From Bdellovibrio sp. (GTDB lineage Bacteria > Bdellovibrionota > Bdellovibrionia > Bdellovibrionales > Bdellovibrionaceae), in contig JAHRXB010000176.1 of assembly GCA_019104905.1 (NCBI GenBank), positions 1 to 13,397 on the forward strand: a stretch of 13,397 bases of DNA, read 5' to 3'. A program made the position numbers and the translations under genes. The notes beneath the pieces were generated by a model. The model worked only from the letters and a program-made list of their open reading frames with translations. It did not search any database and was not told the origin of the DNA. The number at the start of each line of letters is the position of its first letter. Within the stretch, counting starts at the first letter, position 1. Below, one piece after another: positions 7,013 to 13,397 of this stretch.

Positions 7013-7062
7013 CCTAAACACGCTTTCCAAGCGTGCGCCTTCAGCCACTCGGCCATCTCTCC
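6972..7062 (-). tRNA. tRNA-Ser (anticodon GGA)
   Basis: A full tRNA on the minus strand: 7-bp acceptor stem (7062-7056 with 6982-6976), D-arm GGCCGAGTGGCTGAAGGC, anticodon stem CACGC/GCGTG around loop TTGGAAA giving anticodon GGA, a long variable arm typical of serine tRNA, T-arm GAGGG-TTCGAAT-CCCTC, discriminator G, and an encoded CCA. It decodes UCC/UCU. The gene is intact although the proposed element abuts its 3' end. No hairpin terminator follows directly. Confidence 0.96.
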
Positions 7063-7087
7063 GCAAACAGGAACGTAAAGAGAAGCC

Positions 7088-7117
7088 AAGATAGCATATC
7101 GCGTCGCGCCAAAGCAA
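7088..7117 (-). promoter_or_regulatory. Candidate promoter of tRNA-Ser
   Basis: Minus strand: TTGCTT (7117-7112) and TATCTT (7093-7088), 18 bases apart, with the -10 ending 25 bases before the mature 5' end. Both boxes are partial matches, and a GC-rich spacer lies between them. This is the only candidate seen in the 78-base gap. Confidence 0.35.
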
Positions 7118-7140
7118 GAGCGGAGCTGAAAATTTAGGAC

Positions 7141-7641
7141 CTATTCGCCGAAGTATTCATAAAGATCTTCCTGCTGAATGCGTGCGTAGGCGGCAGCCTG
7201 CTTGGCTTTCCGGGCGCGTGTTTCGACAAAGTTCCAGTAGACAATTTGATAGACCAAAAAAACGAAGATGCCCCCAGCGACCGCTAAAAAGAGCGAACGA
7301 CTGTCCTCCCACTCTAGCATGGCCGAAAATAGCATGAGGGGATGGATGACAAAGAGAACCGCATGCAGCCACATCTCTGTGCCTGAGCAGAATTTGCGGT
7401 GAACCCACTCATCTTTGGTCACACATAAGGAGGAGGCGATGGCCATCGCAATATAGATTTTTTCGTTGGTGGAATTTCTCTCCATAAAGGTCAAGAAAAG
7501 GAGGCAGGCTAACACCGTCATGGTATCGATGGGATGACCGATCCTTTCCCAGCGAGGCAGACCCCGCTGACGATGAAAAAAGAATTCGTCAAATAATATG
7601 GCGGCCCCTTGCAGTCCTGAGATGATTAAAAACGTACTCAT
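7141..7641 (-). CDS. Polytopic membrane protein coupled to type III PKS
   Basis: The 166-aa product has about five membrane segments (near 3-22, 38-53, 61-73, 90-109 and 115-136) and a charged cytosolic tail. Its ATG overlaps the TGA of the polyketide synthase gene (ATGA), so the two are translationally coupled and probably in one pathway. His, Asp and Glu cluster at or near membrane edges: DEFFFHRQR (18-26), GHPID (35-39), DEWVHRKFC (77-85), ELH-like EMWLH (89-93) and IHP (99-101). Such clusters occur in membrane metalloenzymes, but no known histidine-box pattern is met, so metal binding is only a guess. It does not look like the isoprenylcysteine-methyltransferase-type partner (BpsB/YpbQ) known beside Bacillus type III PKS. 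The gene is last in the minus-strand run. Confidence 0.75.
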   Translation of the reverse strand: MSTFLIISGLQGAAILFDEFFFHRQRGLPRWERIGHPIDTMTVLACLLFLTFMERNSTNEKIYIAMAIASSLCVTKDEWVHRKFCSGTEMWLHAVLFVIHPLMLFSAMLEWEDSRSLFLAVAGGIFVFLVYQIVYWNFVETRARKAKQAAAYARIQQEDLYEYFGE

Positions 7642-8747
7642 AACTTCTCCATCAAACCCCCGCAGAGGGTCAGTCCCGGGCCAAAGGCATAACTCACAAT
7701 CAACGTGCCCGAGGGAATTGTGTCATCATTAAGAATTCGTTCCCACAGGTGAGGCAACGTTGCTGACGACATATTGCCGCGTTCTTTTAGCAGAAGCCGA
7801 CTGCCCTGCACCTGTTCTTCTTTTAGCTCTAACTGTTGGGCCACCTGATCGATGATTTTGGGGCCCCCGGGATGAACGGCAAAGACTGCGTTTTTTATAA
7901 TGTCGCTGATATCAAAATCTCGAGAGCTCAACCATTTTGTCGTGAAGTCTCTGATTTTTTTCCCTATCAGCGCAGGCACGTCTTTGGAAAGAGTCATCTT
8001 CATGCTCCAGTCCGCCACCATCCATTCCATAGCCTCGGAAGTGTTGGGAACCAGCTCCTCATAAAGTGAAATCAGACGAAATCCTTTAGCGGGCTCTTCT
8101 TGTGTCATTGAATAAGCAATCACTCCGTCGGCGAAAAGACTTTGAATCACCATTTGTTCCAAGCTGGGGTCTTGCGGGTTGAGGTGCAGACTGCAAAGTT
8201 CAGTATGGACAAGATCCACTGACTTCTTTTTTCCTAAGATTTCCGAACCGCTTAGAAAGCCGGAGGCCATGCGCAAGGCCGGAAAAGCCCCATAACAGCC
8301 CATGTGATAAGAGTGAGTGACGGTGATGTTCTTCGGAGCGTTCACGGCAATCATTTGAGCGGCACTTGGAGAAATATAGCCTGTGCAACTGACATGAATA
8401 ATATCGTCCGGAAAGGGACGGTTTTCATAAATTTTTTGAAAGGACTCAAGGGCGGTTTTGTGAAAAAACTCATGACGACGTTCCATCGTGGCGCCGCGAG
8501 AGCTGCGAGTGATTGGATAGATCGAATGATTTTCCCAATGAGTGCTTTGAGTGTCGGGGATAAAAAAGCGACGTGTTTCGATTTGCGATTCGGGGCAAGC
8601 GACTCTCTGTAAAAGTTTATTGTATTCTTCTTCCGAGTAAGTTTGCCCCTGTTGTGCGGCCTTGTAGGCGGAGGCCAACCAGGTCAAGCCCTCAGCTTGT
8701 TTTTTTATGTAAGGTGGTTGGATCGAGTAAAAGTTATGAAGATACAT
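7638..8747 (-). CDS. Type III polyketide synthase (chalcone/stilbene synthase family)
   Basis: The 369-aa enzyme has the Cys-His-Asn triad of type III PKS. Counting from the GTG at 8765 these are Cys157 in HMGCYGAFPALR, His298 in AVHPGGPK and Asn331 in ERGNMSSATLPHLW; subtract 6 for the ATG at 8747. The C-terminal GPGLTLCGGL loop is also typical. These enzymes extend a starter acyl-CoA (often fatty) with malonyl-CoA and cyclise it to pyrones, resorcinols or related lipids. The starter is not readable here. The ATG is preferred because family proteins begin near MYLHNFY; neither start has a strong ribosome site. The gene lies 48 bases after ndh and overlaps the following membrane-protein gene, suggesting a product modified or used in the membrane, possibly quinone-like. 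Confidence 0.92.
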   Translation of the reverse strand: MYLHNFYSIQPPYIKKQAEGLTWLASAYKAAQQGQTYSEEEYNKLLQRVACPESQIETRRFFIPDTQSTHWENHSIYPITRSSRGATMERRHEFFHKTALESFQKIYENRPFPDDIIHVSCTGYISPSAAQMIAVNAPKNITVTHSYHMGCYGAFPALRMASGFLSGSEILGKKKSVDLVHTELCSLHLNPQDPSLEQMVIQSLFADGVIAYSMTQEEPAKGFRLISLYEELVPNTSEAMEWMVADWSMKMTLSKDVPALIGKKIRDFTTKWLSSRDFDISDIIKNAVFAVHPGGPKIIDQVAQQLELKEEQVQGSRLLLKERGNMSSATLPHLWERILNDDTIPSGTLIVSYAFGPGLTLCGGLMEKL

Positions 8748-8776
8748 GCTCTCAAGGTTAAGCACCCCCTGAGAGC
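8748..8776 (-). promoter_or_regulatory. Hairpin abutting the PKS start codon
   Basis: A perfect 7-bp inverted repeat (8776-8770 GCTCTCA with 8754-8748 TGAGAGC on the minus strand), loop 15 bases. Its 3' arm ends directly before the ATG at 8747, and the loop holds the only purine-rich stretch (AGGGGG) and the alternative GTG start. It may control start choice or initiation. There is no T-run, so it is not a terminator. Confidence 0.4.
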
Positions 8777-8795
8777 TTGAATAGATCCAGTGTCA

Positions 8796-10067
8796 CTATA
8801 CAGAGCTCTTAGGTTGGGAGCGCCACTCCTTATCAACGATCAAGCGGGCACCTCGTTTTAGAGTCAGATAGGCATAGGCCCATTGCCAGATAACGAAGAA
8901 TTTATTTTTAAAGCCAATCAAATAATAAACGTGAATGAAGAGCCACAAAATCCAGGCGAAAAATCCACTGAATTTAAGATTGTGAATCTGCGCGATGGCT
9001 TTTTTGCGTCCAATCGTCGCCATCTGTCCCTTATCCAAATAACGGAAGGGTCGTCGCGGTTGACTCTTCACGTCCCGCAAAATTTGGTTCGCCGCATGCA
9101 CCCCTTGTTGCATGGCTACGGAGGCAAGTCCAGGCAGGGGTGTGCCGTCCTCACCCATCAAACAAGCTTGATCGCCTAAGACAAAAACCTCTGGGTGGTC
9201 CTTCAAGCAGAGCTCCTTCTCAATAATCACACGCCCCGCTCGATCCAAAGGAGTGCCTAGAATTTTATTGAGACTGGAGGGCTGCACGCCTGCCGCCCAT
9301 AAGATGGTGGATGCTTTGACGATCTCTTCCCCGAGAACGACAGAGGTGTTTTTTACATCAGTGACTCGGGTGTTAGTCCATATTTGTACGCCCAGATCTT
9401 CAAGGTCGCGAGCGGCTTTGCGCGAGAGTTCTGAATCAAACGCGGCTAAGATGCGCGGTCCGGCTTCGATCAAAAGGACGCGTGTGCGAGAGGGGTCAAT
9501 ACGTCGAAAGTCTTTCATCAAGGTATGGCGACTGATCTCAGCAATCGCTCCGGCCAATTCAACGCCGGTGGGGCCCGCGCCCACAATCACGAAGGTTAAA
9601 TGCTGCTTTTGTTTTTCGGTGTCGCTTTCTTTCTCTGCCAATTCAAAGGCCATCAAAAGGCGACGACGAATTTCTGTGGCCTGTTCTAAAGTTTTTAAAC
9701 CGGGAGCATTTTCTTCCCACTCGGGATGATTGAAATAGCTGTGTTTGGCTCCACACGCCAAAATTAAGTAGTCATAATCCAGAGACTGTCCTGGGACTTG
9801 CAGTTTTTTATTTTTTAAATCGACGGATTCAACATTGTCGAGGAAGACAGAAATATTTTTATATTGAGAAAGAATTCCCCGGATGGGTCCCGAGATCTCG
9901 GCGGGTGAAAGTCCCGCCGTGGCCACTTGATAAAGCAAAGGTTGGAAAAGGTGATAGTTACGACGATCAATCAGAGTGACGGCGATGTCGCTCTTGTTCC
10001 CTAAGGCGCGAGCGGCCTTAAGACCTGCAAACCCTCCACCGACGATGATGACTTTCTTTGCTGGCAT
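8796..10067 (-). CDS. ndh: Type II NADH:quinone oxidoreductase (NDH-2)
   Basis: A 423-aa single-subunit flavoprotein that passes electrons from NADH to membrane quinone without pumping protons. The first Rossmann motif GGGFAG (residues 10-15) binds FAD. FQPLLYQVATAGLSP (41-55) is the conserved NDH-2 signature near the flavin. The second GAGPTG (163-168) binds NADH, and FVLGDQA is the C-terminal FAD motif. The C-terminal third ends with an amphipathic/hydrophobic region (FFAWILWLFIHVYYLIGF then WQWAYAYLTLKRGARL) typical of the NDH-2 membrane anchor. Length is normal. The ATG has AAGAGG 8 bases upstream, within an inverted repeat. It is followed at 48 bases by the PKS gene, so the two are probably cotranscribed. 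Confidence 0.93.
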   Translation of the reverse strand: MPAKKVIIVGGGFAGLKAARALGNKSDIAVTLIDRRNYHLFQPLLYQVATAGLSPAEISGPIRGILSQYKNISVFLDNVESVDLKNKKLQVPGQSLDYDYLILACGAKHSYFNHPEWEENAPGLKTLEQATEIRRRLLMAFELAEKESDTEKQKQHLTFVIVGAGPTGVELAGAIAEISRHTLMKDFRRIDPSRTRVLLIEAGPRILAAFDSELSRKAARDLEDLGVQIWTNTRVTDVKNTSVVLGEEIVKASTILWAAGVQPSSLNKILGTPLDRAGRVIIEKELCLKDHPEVFVLGDQACLMGEDGTPLPGLASVAMQQGVHAANQILRDVKSQPRRPFRYLDKGQMATIGRKKAIAQIHNLKFSGFFAWILWLFIHVYYLIGFKNKFFVIWQWAYAYLTLKRGARLIVDKEWRSQPKSSV

Positions 10068-10073
10068 AAAAAA

Positions 10074-10128
10074 ACCTCTTTGTCTTTTACCTTAGCACTC
10101 AGTGCGAAAGAGGAAAGATCAAAGAGGT
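10074..10128 (-). promoter_or_regulatory. ndh leader with Shine-Dalgarno-pairing repeats
   Basis: On the minus strand ACCTCTTTG (10128-10120) is complementary to CAAAGAGGT (10082-10074), which contains the ndh ribosome site, followed by T7 running into the ATG. A second CCTCTTT (10113-10107) could pair with the same site. A small palindrome GCACTGAGTGC lies between. It could sequester the ribosome site, act as an attenuator, or serve as terminator of the ampG transcript. Confidence 0.45.
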
Positions 10129-10186
10129 CTTGTTGGCGTCGCGAAATACCGAGGGCCCCTTATTTGTTGAGGCACATTGCAGACAT

Positions 10187-11434
10187 CTAAACAGTTTCTG
10201 CAGTTTGGTATTTTCTCATTCCAATTAACATAAAGAGTCCCGGAATTGCGATGAGGGCACAAACATAGAAGAAGGGGCCCCATCCCAAACTCTTCACCAT
10301 GTCGCCTGTAAATCCTGAGAAAAAGTTTCTGCCCAGGGTCGCAATGCTGGAAAGAATTGCGTATTGAGTGGCCGTATACTTTTTGTTGCTCAAAGCTCCA
10401 AGAAAGGCCACAAAAGCCGCTGAACCCATTCCCGAGCTGACATCTTCGAATACAACCACTGTGGCTAAGGCCCAAGCTTGAGGGCCTGTATGCGTAAGAA
10501 GGGCAAAGGCCGCTGTCGAAAGTCCTTGAAGAACTCCAAAAATCCACAGCGATCGGTAGATGCCGATATAATAAATAACCAAACCACCGAAGAAAAGACC
10601 GACCAGGCTCGACATCAAACCGAAAGTTTTTGCGATCAAACCAATGTCGGCATTGCTGAAGCCCATCTCTACATAGAATGGATTTAAAAGGGCGCCGGAA
10701 AGAGCATCCCCCAGCTTAAACATAAAAACGAAAAGAAGAATGAACCACGCACCCGGTCTTCTTAAAAATTCAGAGAAGGGATCGACGATGGCTTCCATGA
10801 GTGTACGTGGCGGAGGAGAATCGACCTTCGGCTCAGGAGCAAAGAGGGTTGTCAGTACACCGACGATCATACATCCAGCCATGATGTAATAAAGTTGTCC
10901 CCATGTGATCGGCCAGATCTCTGAACCGACCAGCCCGATGCCGGCACCACCGGACAAAAGCAAAGCGATACGATACCCGTAGATCCCTAGAGACGACCCC
11001 AGCCCCAGCTCTTCATTAGAAAGAAGTTCGCGGCGATAGGCATCAATGGCAATGTCTTGAGTCGCACTAAAGAAAGCAATCAACACAGCCATCGCGGCCA
11101 TGGTTGTGAGATTTTGCAGGGGATTCAGTGTTCCCAAATAATAGATGGAGGCCATGAGAAGAGCTTGAGTGACCAGCATCCAACTGCGACGACGTCCAAT
11201 CTTGAAAAGCGTAAAGCGATCCAAAAGGGGAGACCACAAAAACTTCAGAGAATAAGCCATACCCACCCAGCTAAAGTAGCCGATGGTGCTGATGTCCACA
11301 TGCTCACGCGCTAGCCAAGTCTTTAAGGTGCCTCCAGTTAAAAGTAGCGGGAGGCCGCTGGCAAAACCCAATAAAAAAACGATGAGCATTTGTTTGCTAA
11401 AAAGGTCCTTTAGAATATTTCTTTTTTCTGTCAT
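10187..11434 (-). CDS. ampG: AmpG-type muropeptide permease (MFS)
   Basis: The 415-aa inner-membrane transporter has about 12 predicted helices. AmpG imports anhydro-muropeptides released from peptidoglycan for recycling. Signature stretches are FLLGFASGLPLLLTGGTLKTWL at the first helix, KFLWSPLLDRF after helix 2, and FFSATQDIAIDAYRREL in helix 4-5. E. coli AmpG is longer (491 aa, with two extra helices); this is the shorter form common in other bacteria. The ATG overlaps the TGA of the deaminase gene (ATGA), so the two are translated in a coupled way. The pairing suggests joint scavenging of cell-wall fragments and nucleosides. In a predator it would fit uptake of prey breakdown products, which is inference. 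It lies 119 bases before ndh. Confidence 0.9.
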   Translation of the reverse strand: MTEKRNILKDLFSKQMLIVFLLGFASGLPLLLTGGTLKTWLAREHVDISTIGYFSWVGMAYSLKFLWSPLLDRFTLFKIGRRRSWMLVTQALLMASIYYLGTLNPLQNLTTMAAMAVLIAFFSATQDIAIDAYRRELLSNEELGLGSSLGIYGYRIALLLSGGAGIGLVGSEIWPITWGQLYYIMAGCMIVGVLTTLFAPEPKVDSPPPRTLMEAIVDPFSEFLRRPGAWFILLFVFMFKLGDALSGALLNPFYVEMGFSNADIGLIAKTFGLMSSLVGLFFGGLVIYYIGIYRSLWIFGVLQGLSTAAFALLTHTGPQAWALATVVVFEDVSSGMGSAAFVAFLGALSNKKYTATQYAILSSIATLGRNFFSGFTGDMVKSLGWGPFFYVCALIAIPGLFMLIGMRKYQTAETV

Positions 11435-13074
11435 TTCGTCGTTGTCTTTCTAAGCTGCTTTCGCATCTTCCACAGAAGATGACTGATGTATGGTCTGCGA
11501 GTTTCTCCGGTCGTCACCATCAAGAGTTTGGTGATCTTCAGGTTGACGGCGTCAGTATATAATAAAATAAGCATTTCGTAGATGAAATTGGTGTTCAGAG
11601 TGACATGGTTGTCGGTGCCCACTCCCAGTTGCACGCCCTTCTTTTCCCACCACGAAAAGGGGTGGTCCTTATAGTCTTCAAACTTTCCGGTCAATTTGTT
11701 GTTCGAAGAGGGCAGTGATACCAGTGTCACGCCTTTTTGAATCATACGATTTAAAACATCGTGCTGATAGTGTTCCACTTCGCGCGCGGTGTGGAACTTG
11801 GCTTTGACGAATAAAACATCGTCCTCAGGGCTGAGTTTTTGCCCTTGAAGAATTTTTTCAAGGACATGTCGATTGAAACCCCAATCCAGTTCGACCAGCT
11901 CGCGGTAAAGAGGATCTTTGTCACTGATGGCGACCCCTTTTTGGTTTTTGGCATGGATGTCTTGGTAAATACGATGAAAGTATTTATTGGGATTGATGCC
12001 CAGGCTGATGCCGTGCTCAAGGGTGTCGATGTGCCAAATGTTCATGGCATTGTCGACGGCTTGAATTCCTTTTTTTAAGGTGTGCCAAGTTTCTCCGTGG
12101 TGAGAGCGAATTTTGAAGCCGCGATATTGCAGTTTGCGGAAGCCCGCCTGCATTTCGTTGAAGTGCTCTTTGCGATAAAGTTCGCGTTCGTCACCCACGG
12201 TGTCCACGTCGGTCAGGTGGCGAACCAGAAAAGGATACTTGTCCAACATTCTGACGATCTCGTTGATCTGCTCCATGAAATGGGCTTGTCGATTTGGATA
12301 CTTTTCGGCGTCAAAGTGATTGGCTTCTTTGCGGAACGAAGGCGATAAGATGAAATCAAAATGAGGATTTTCAACTTGAAACTTTCGAAAGCCATCATAA
12401 AGACCCAAGACGACGTCCTCGGAGGTGACATCGTCAATGCCGGGAATTTGTTCCGAAGAGCTGGCGGTGGATCGTGACAAAGAAAACTTAAGTCGGACGG
12501 TGCCCACGTTGTATTTGAAATAAAGTTCATGAGCCAAATGATAGGCCGCCTCTTCGTGGGCTTCGCGTGAAATAAAAATCAACTTGGGAAGATAAAGAAT
12601 CTTCAGGTAGCGCGAGAAACCTTCATTTTCCTGAAGGCGGATCAGACGATCCACATCCTCGACAGTGCGAATCGGCAGGGCTTTTTCTCCGTAAACCTCT
12701 TTGATCTTCTCTTCATAGATTTCTTTGTGAGGCCCCTCGAGCAGTTTTTTTAGACGGGGAAAAATAAAGTCTGCGGTGATGGCTCCTGTCAGATGGATAT
12801 GTTCTTCTTTGTATTTAAGGGGAAAGTTTTTGAAGAACTCGGCCAGGGCTTTTGAAAGAGGATGTTTAAGTAAAGCACTGATGGTGATCTGATTAATCTG
12901 AAAACGATTCAGAAGTTCGCGAAACTCCGCCACTTGACTGTAGGCCTCGGGGGAGTCCTGTTGAAGATCAGAAGACAATAGCAAATCAATAGTGTCAGAA
13001 AGCGAGATTCCGTTGGTCTCGCTGATGATGGTGGTCAAGGCTGCTGTGAGTTGATTGTGAATGTCCGTATTCAC
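11431..13074 (-). CDS. Large adenosine deaminase-like metal-dependent deaminase
   Basis: An amidohydrolase-fold enzyme of the adenosine/AMP deaminase family, 547 aa against about 330-350 for standard adenosine deaminase. Zinc and catalytic motifs appear in order: HIH (92, 94), HHGE (325-328), LEHG (His354), SLPSSN (453-458) and GTDN (Asp488). The family's usual Asp-Asp is Asp-Asn here (489). The extra length is an N-terminal helical domain of about 85 residues and an insertion of about 70 residues between LEHG and SLPSSN. The likely reaction is hydrolytic deamination of an adenosine-type nucleoside; the substrate is uncertain. The start is GTG, supported by a strong GGAGGAGG site 5 bases upstream. 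The gene lies 20 bases after the acetyltransferase gene and overlaps ampG. Confidence 0.85.
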   Translation of the reverse strand: MNTDIHNQLTAALTTIISETNGISLSDTIDLLLSSDLQQDSPEAYSQVAEFRELLNRFQINQITISALLKHPLSKALAEFFKNFPLKYKEEHIHLTGAITADFIFPRLKKLLEGPHKEIYEEKIKEVYGEKALPIRTVEDVDRLIRLQENEGFSRYLKILYLPKLIFISREAHEEAAYHLAHELYFKYNVGTVRLKFSLSRSTASSSEQIPGIDDVTSEDVVLGLYDGFRKFQVENPHFDFILSPSFRKEANHFDAEKYPNRQAHFMEQINEIVRMLDKYPFLVRHLTDVDTVGDERELYRKEHFNEMQAGFRKLQYRGFKIRSHHGETWHTLKKGIQAVDNAMNIWHIDTLEHGISLGINPNKYFHRIYQDIHAKNQKGVAISDKDPLYRELVELDWGFNRHVLEKILQGQKLSPEDDVLFVKAKFHTAREVEHYQHDVLNRMIQKGVTLVSLPSSNNKLTGKFEDYKDHPFSWWEKKGVQLGVGTDNHVTLNTNFIYEMLILLYTDAVNLKITKLLMVTTGETRRPYISHLLWKMRKQLRKTTTK

Positions 13075-13094
13075 TCGATCCTCCTCCCGAGAGG

Positions 13095-13397
13095 TTATCG
13101 AGGAATGAGGTGCTTGTACATGACTTTATGGGGCCCGATGTCTTTCATCTCAAAGAGAGGGCCATGATAAAGAAAACCAAGTTTTTCATAGAAGGGAAAA
13201 GCCTTAATCCGTGCATTGAACCAAATCAGATCGCATCGTTTTTGGCGAAGATGTTCAATGCCATGGCGTAAAAGTTTTTGTCCAAGACCCTGGCCCTGGT
13301 AAGAAACATCGGTTGCCATGCCTCGCAAACGATAGGGGAGGCCCGCCGCGAAATCAGGATGGGATTCCAATAAAAAAGTAGCGACAGAAACAAGCTT
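13095..13397 (-). CDS. GNAT family N-acetyltransferase, N-terminus outside window
   Basis: The frame runs off the right edge, and the in-frame TTG at 13370 is internal. What remains (about 100 residues) carries GNAT motif A, RLRGMATDVSYQGQGLGQKLL, with the Q-x-x-G-x-G/A acetyl-CoA loop. The motif-B strand/helix follows, FNARIKAFPFYEKLGF. These enzymes move acetyl from acetyl-CoA to an amine; the acceptor cannot be told. The stop is 20 bases before the deaminase start on the same strand, so they are likely cotranscribed, although the deaminase has its own strong ribosome site. Confidence 0.85.
   Translation of the reverse strand, partial: KLVSVATFLLESHPDFAAGLPYRLRGMATDVSYQGQGLGQKLLRHGIEHLRQKRCDLIWFNARIKAFPFYEKLGFLYHGPLFEMKDIGPHKVMYKHLIPR

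Noticed and set aside
6838..7089. Minus-strand frame with residues GEMAEWLKAHAWKACLG
   Set aside because: This is the tRNA-Ser gene read as protein, a well-known false translation.
9253..9729. Plus-strand frame of 158 codons inside ndh
   Set aside because: Shadow of ndh; Ser/Arg-rich composition and no recognisable domain.
1..13397. CRISPR arrays, rRNA, known riboswitches or complete insertion sequences
   Set aside because: No spaced repeat series, rRNA core sequences, recognisable riboswitch core or intact transposase was seen.

Overview
The window looks like a Gram-negative bacterial chromosome. A TraT-type outer-membrane lipoprotein, a secreted transglutaminase-like protein, SlyX, NDH-2 and AmpG all point that way. 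The mix (AmpG muropeptide uptake, nucleoside deaminase, type III polyketide synthase, moderate GC in the core) would fit a predatory Bdellovibrio-like bacterium. That assignment is inference from gene content only.

Left flank (1-3108): a 5'-truncated secreted transglutaminase-like gene and a DoxX-like membrane protein lie on the plus strand. They converge on slyX, traT and an unrecognised small gene on the minus strand. A strong intrinsic terminator ends the slyX transcript.

Middle (about 3109-6977): this looks like a small integrated element lodged against the 3' end of a tRNA-Ser(GGA) gene. An exact 11-base direct repeat that includes the tRNA CCA end occurs at both ends. Next to the tRNA are broken remains of a RepA-like AAA helicase gene and the C-terminal part of a serine recombinase, each with a frameshift. 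The rest is three minus-strand passenger genes: an unrecognised protein of about 273 aa, a protein with three membrane segments, and a trypsin-like serine peptidase with an intact H-D-S triad. These passengers are AT-rich in places (hand counts of three 60-base rows gave 27-33% GC, against 42 and 57% in two rows of the right flank). This cassette is the best candidate for an undescribed system. Its peptidase gene has an odd start region that may hold a frameshift.

Right flank (6978-13397): tRNA-Ser is followed by a tightly packed minus-strand run, read from right to left: GNAT acetyltransferase (partial), a large adenosine-deaminase-like enzyme, AmpG permease (ATGA overlap), NDH-2 type NADH dehydrogenase, type III polyketide synthase, and a polytopic membrane protein (ATGA overlap). 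The first half suits salvage of nucleosides and cell-wall fragments. The second half joins a quinone-reducing dehydrogenase to a synthase that could make a lipid or quinone-like polyketide. The leaders of ndh and of the synthase gene contain inverted repeats placed so that they could hide the ribosome binding sites.
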